Shown here: positions 54,126 to 64,000 of the stretch, one piece after another
Layout: the number at the start of each line of letters is the position of its first letter
How positions within the stretch are numbered: the first letter of the stretch is position 1
Assembly (NCBI RefSeq): GCF_014805685.1
Contig: NC_060905.1
Span: 2,973,340 to 3,037,339 of the forward strand
Direction of reading: 5' to 3'
Origin: Silurus meridionalis
Taxonomy: Eukaryota > Chordata > Actinopteri > Siluriformes > Siluridae
DNA: 64,000 bases
Made by a program: the position numbers and the translations under genes
Notes under the pieces: generated by a model
Database searches by the model: none
What the model saw: the letters and a program-made list of their open reading frames with translations, nothing else
What the model was told of the DNA's origin: nothing

Positions 54126-54505
54126 TGTTATTGATAAATAAAAATATATAATTAAATATAAACAGAATACATATAATGTTCTTTGTTTTAATCGATGCTG
54201 TTTGAAGAACCACTTCCGGTATGTATCACGTGATTCTGTCTCCTGATTCTGTTTGGTCGCCTAAATTTTCATTCAAAATGTCGGTGTACATTTTCTAGGT
54301 ATATAAAAAAAATACATATTTATTATTTTAAATTGGAAATGTATAGAATAAAACTTTTGCTATGACTGTCTTGAAAGAGGAGAATAAAAAAAAAAGAACA
54401 CCAAAAACAGAAGAAAAATAGGGAGTAAATTCAGCCAATCAGCGCGCTGGAGGCGGGGCTTAAGAGGGTGACGCGGATGTTGACCAGAGCCAGGTGCTTT
54501 TCAAA

Positions 54506-63908
<9,403 letters not shown>

Positions 63909-64000
63909 AATGTCTTATAAATATATATATATATATATATATTTGTGTATATAATATCCTTGTATGCACATTTTTATGCTTTGTTTTTTTTTATTTTATT

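Overview
This is vertebrate nuclear DNA, almost certainly from a teleost fish. Genes are split into exons by spliceosomal introns, and dinucleotide microsatellites are extremely abundant. There are many decayed Tc1-like transposons, tRNA-derived SINEs and LINE fragments, and the two protein-coding genes are fish-like orthologues of human DNM2 and QTRT1. The repeat spectrum would fit an ostariophysan such as a catfish, but I cannot fix the species.

Layout. Positions 1-9,800 hold no recognisable gene: a 5'-truncated LINE joined to a Tc1 relic, SINEs, several Tc1-type miniature elements and AT-rich DNA. Positions 12,216-53,060 on the minus strand are a complete dynamin-2 gene (dnm2). It has 20 constitutive exon positions, two mutually exclusive exons 10, and a 12-nt microexon encoding Gly-Glu-Ile-Leu. 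Its 3' UTR probably runs down to about position 10,000. Positions 53,061-54,505 are a divergent promoter region with CCAAT, GC, ETS, E-box and YY1-type motifs. Positions 54,506-63,908 on the plus strand are a complete nine-exon qtrt1 gene, the catalytic subunit of queuine tRNA-ribosyltransferase. From memory, the human neighbours QTRT1 and DNM2 lie in tandem; here they are head to head.

Splice junctions were derived by hand. Every dnm2 and qtrt1 exon joins in phase except at two places. dnm2 exon 10a (37,251-37,388) and qtrt1 exon 1 (54,506-54,789) each lack one C in a short C run, which breaks the reading frame. The shared signature suggests consensus indel errors, but real frameshifts are not excluded. 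dnm2 intron 9 starts with a non-canonical GC donor. A GT four bases further on would, by arithmetic, put the frameshifted exon 10a back in frame.

The introns carry most of the unusual structure: a 220-bp near-perfect palindrome in intron 6, exon 8 bracketed by complementary (UG)n and (AC)n tracts, (UG)n tracts before many acceptors, four large minisatellites (two around the alternative exons 10), and a partial duplicate of the dnm2 promoter region from which exon 1 has been lost. I see no prokaryotic-type system, CRISPR array or novel gene cluster. The interesting material is splicing architecture, repeat structure and possible assembly errors.
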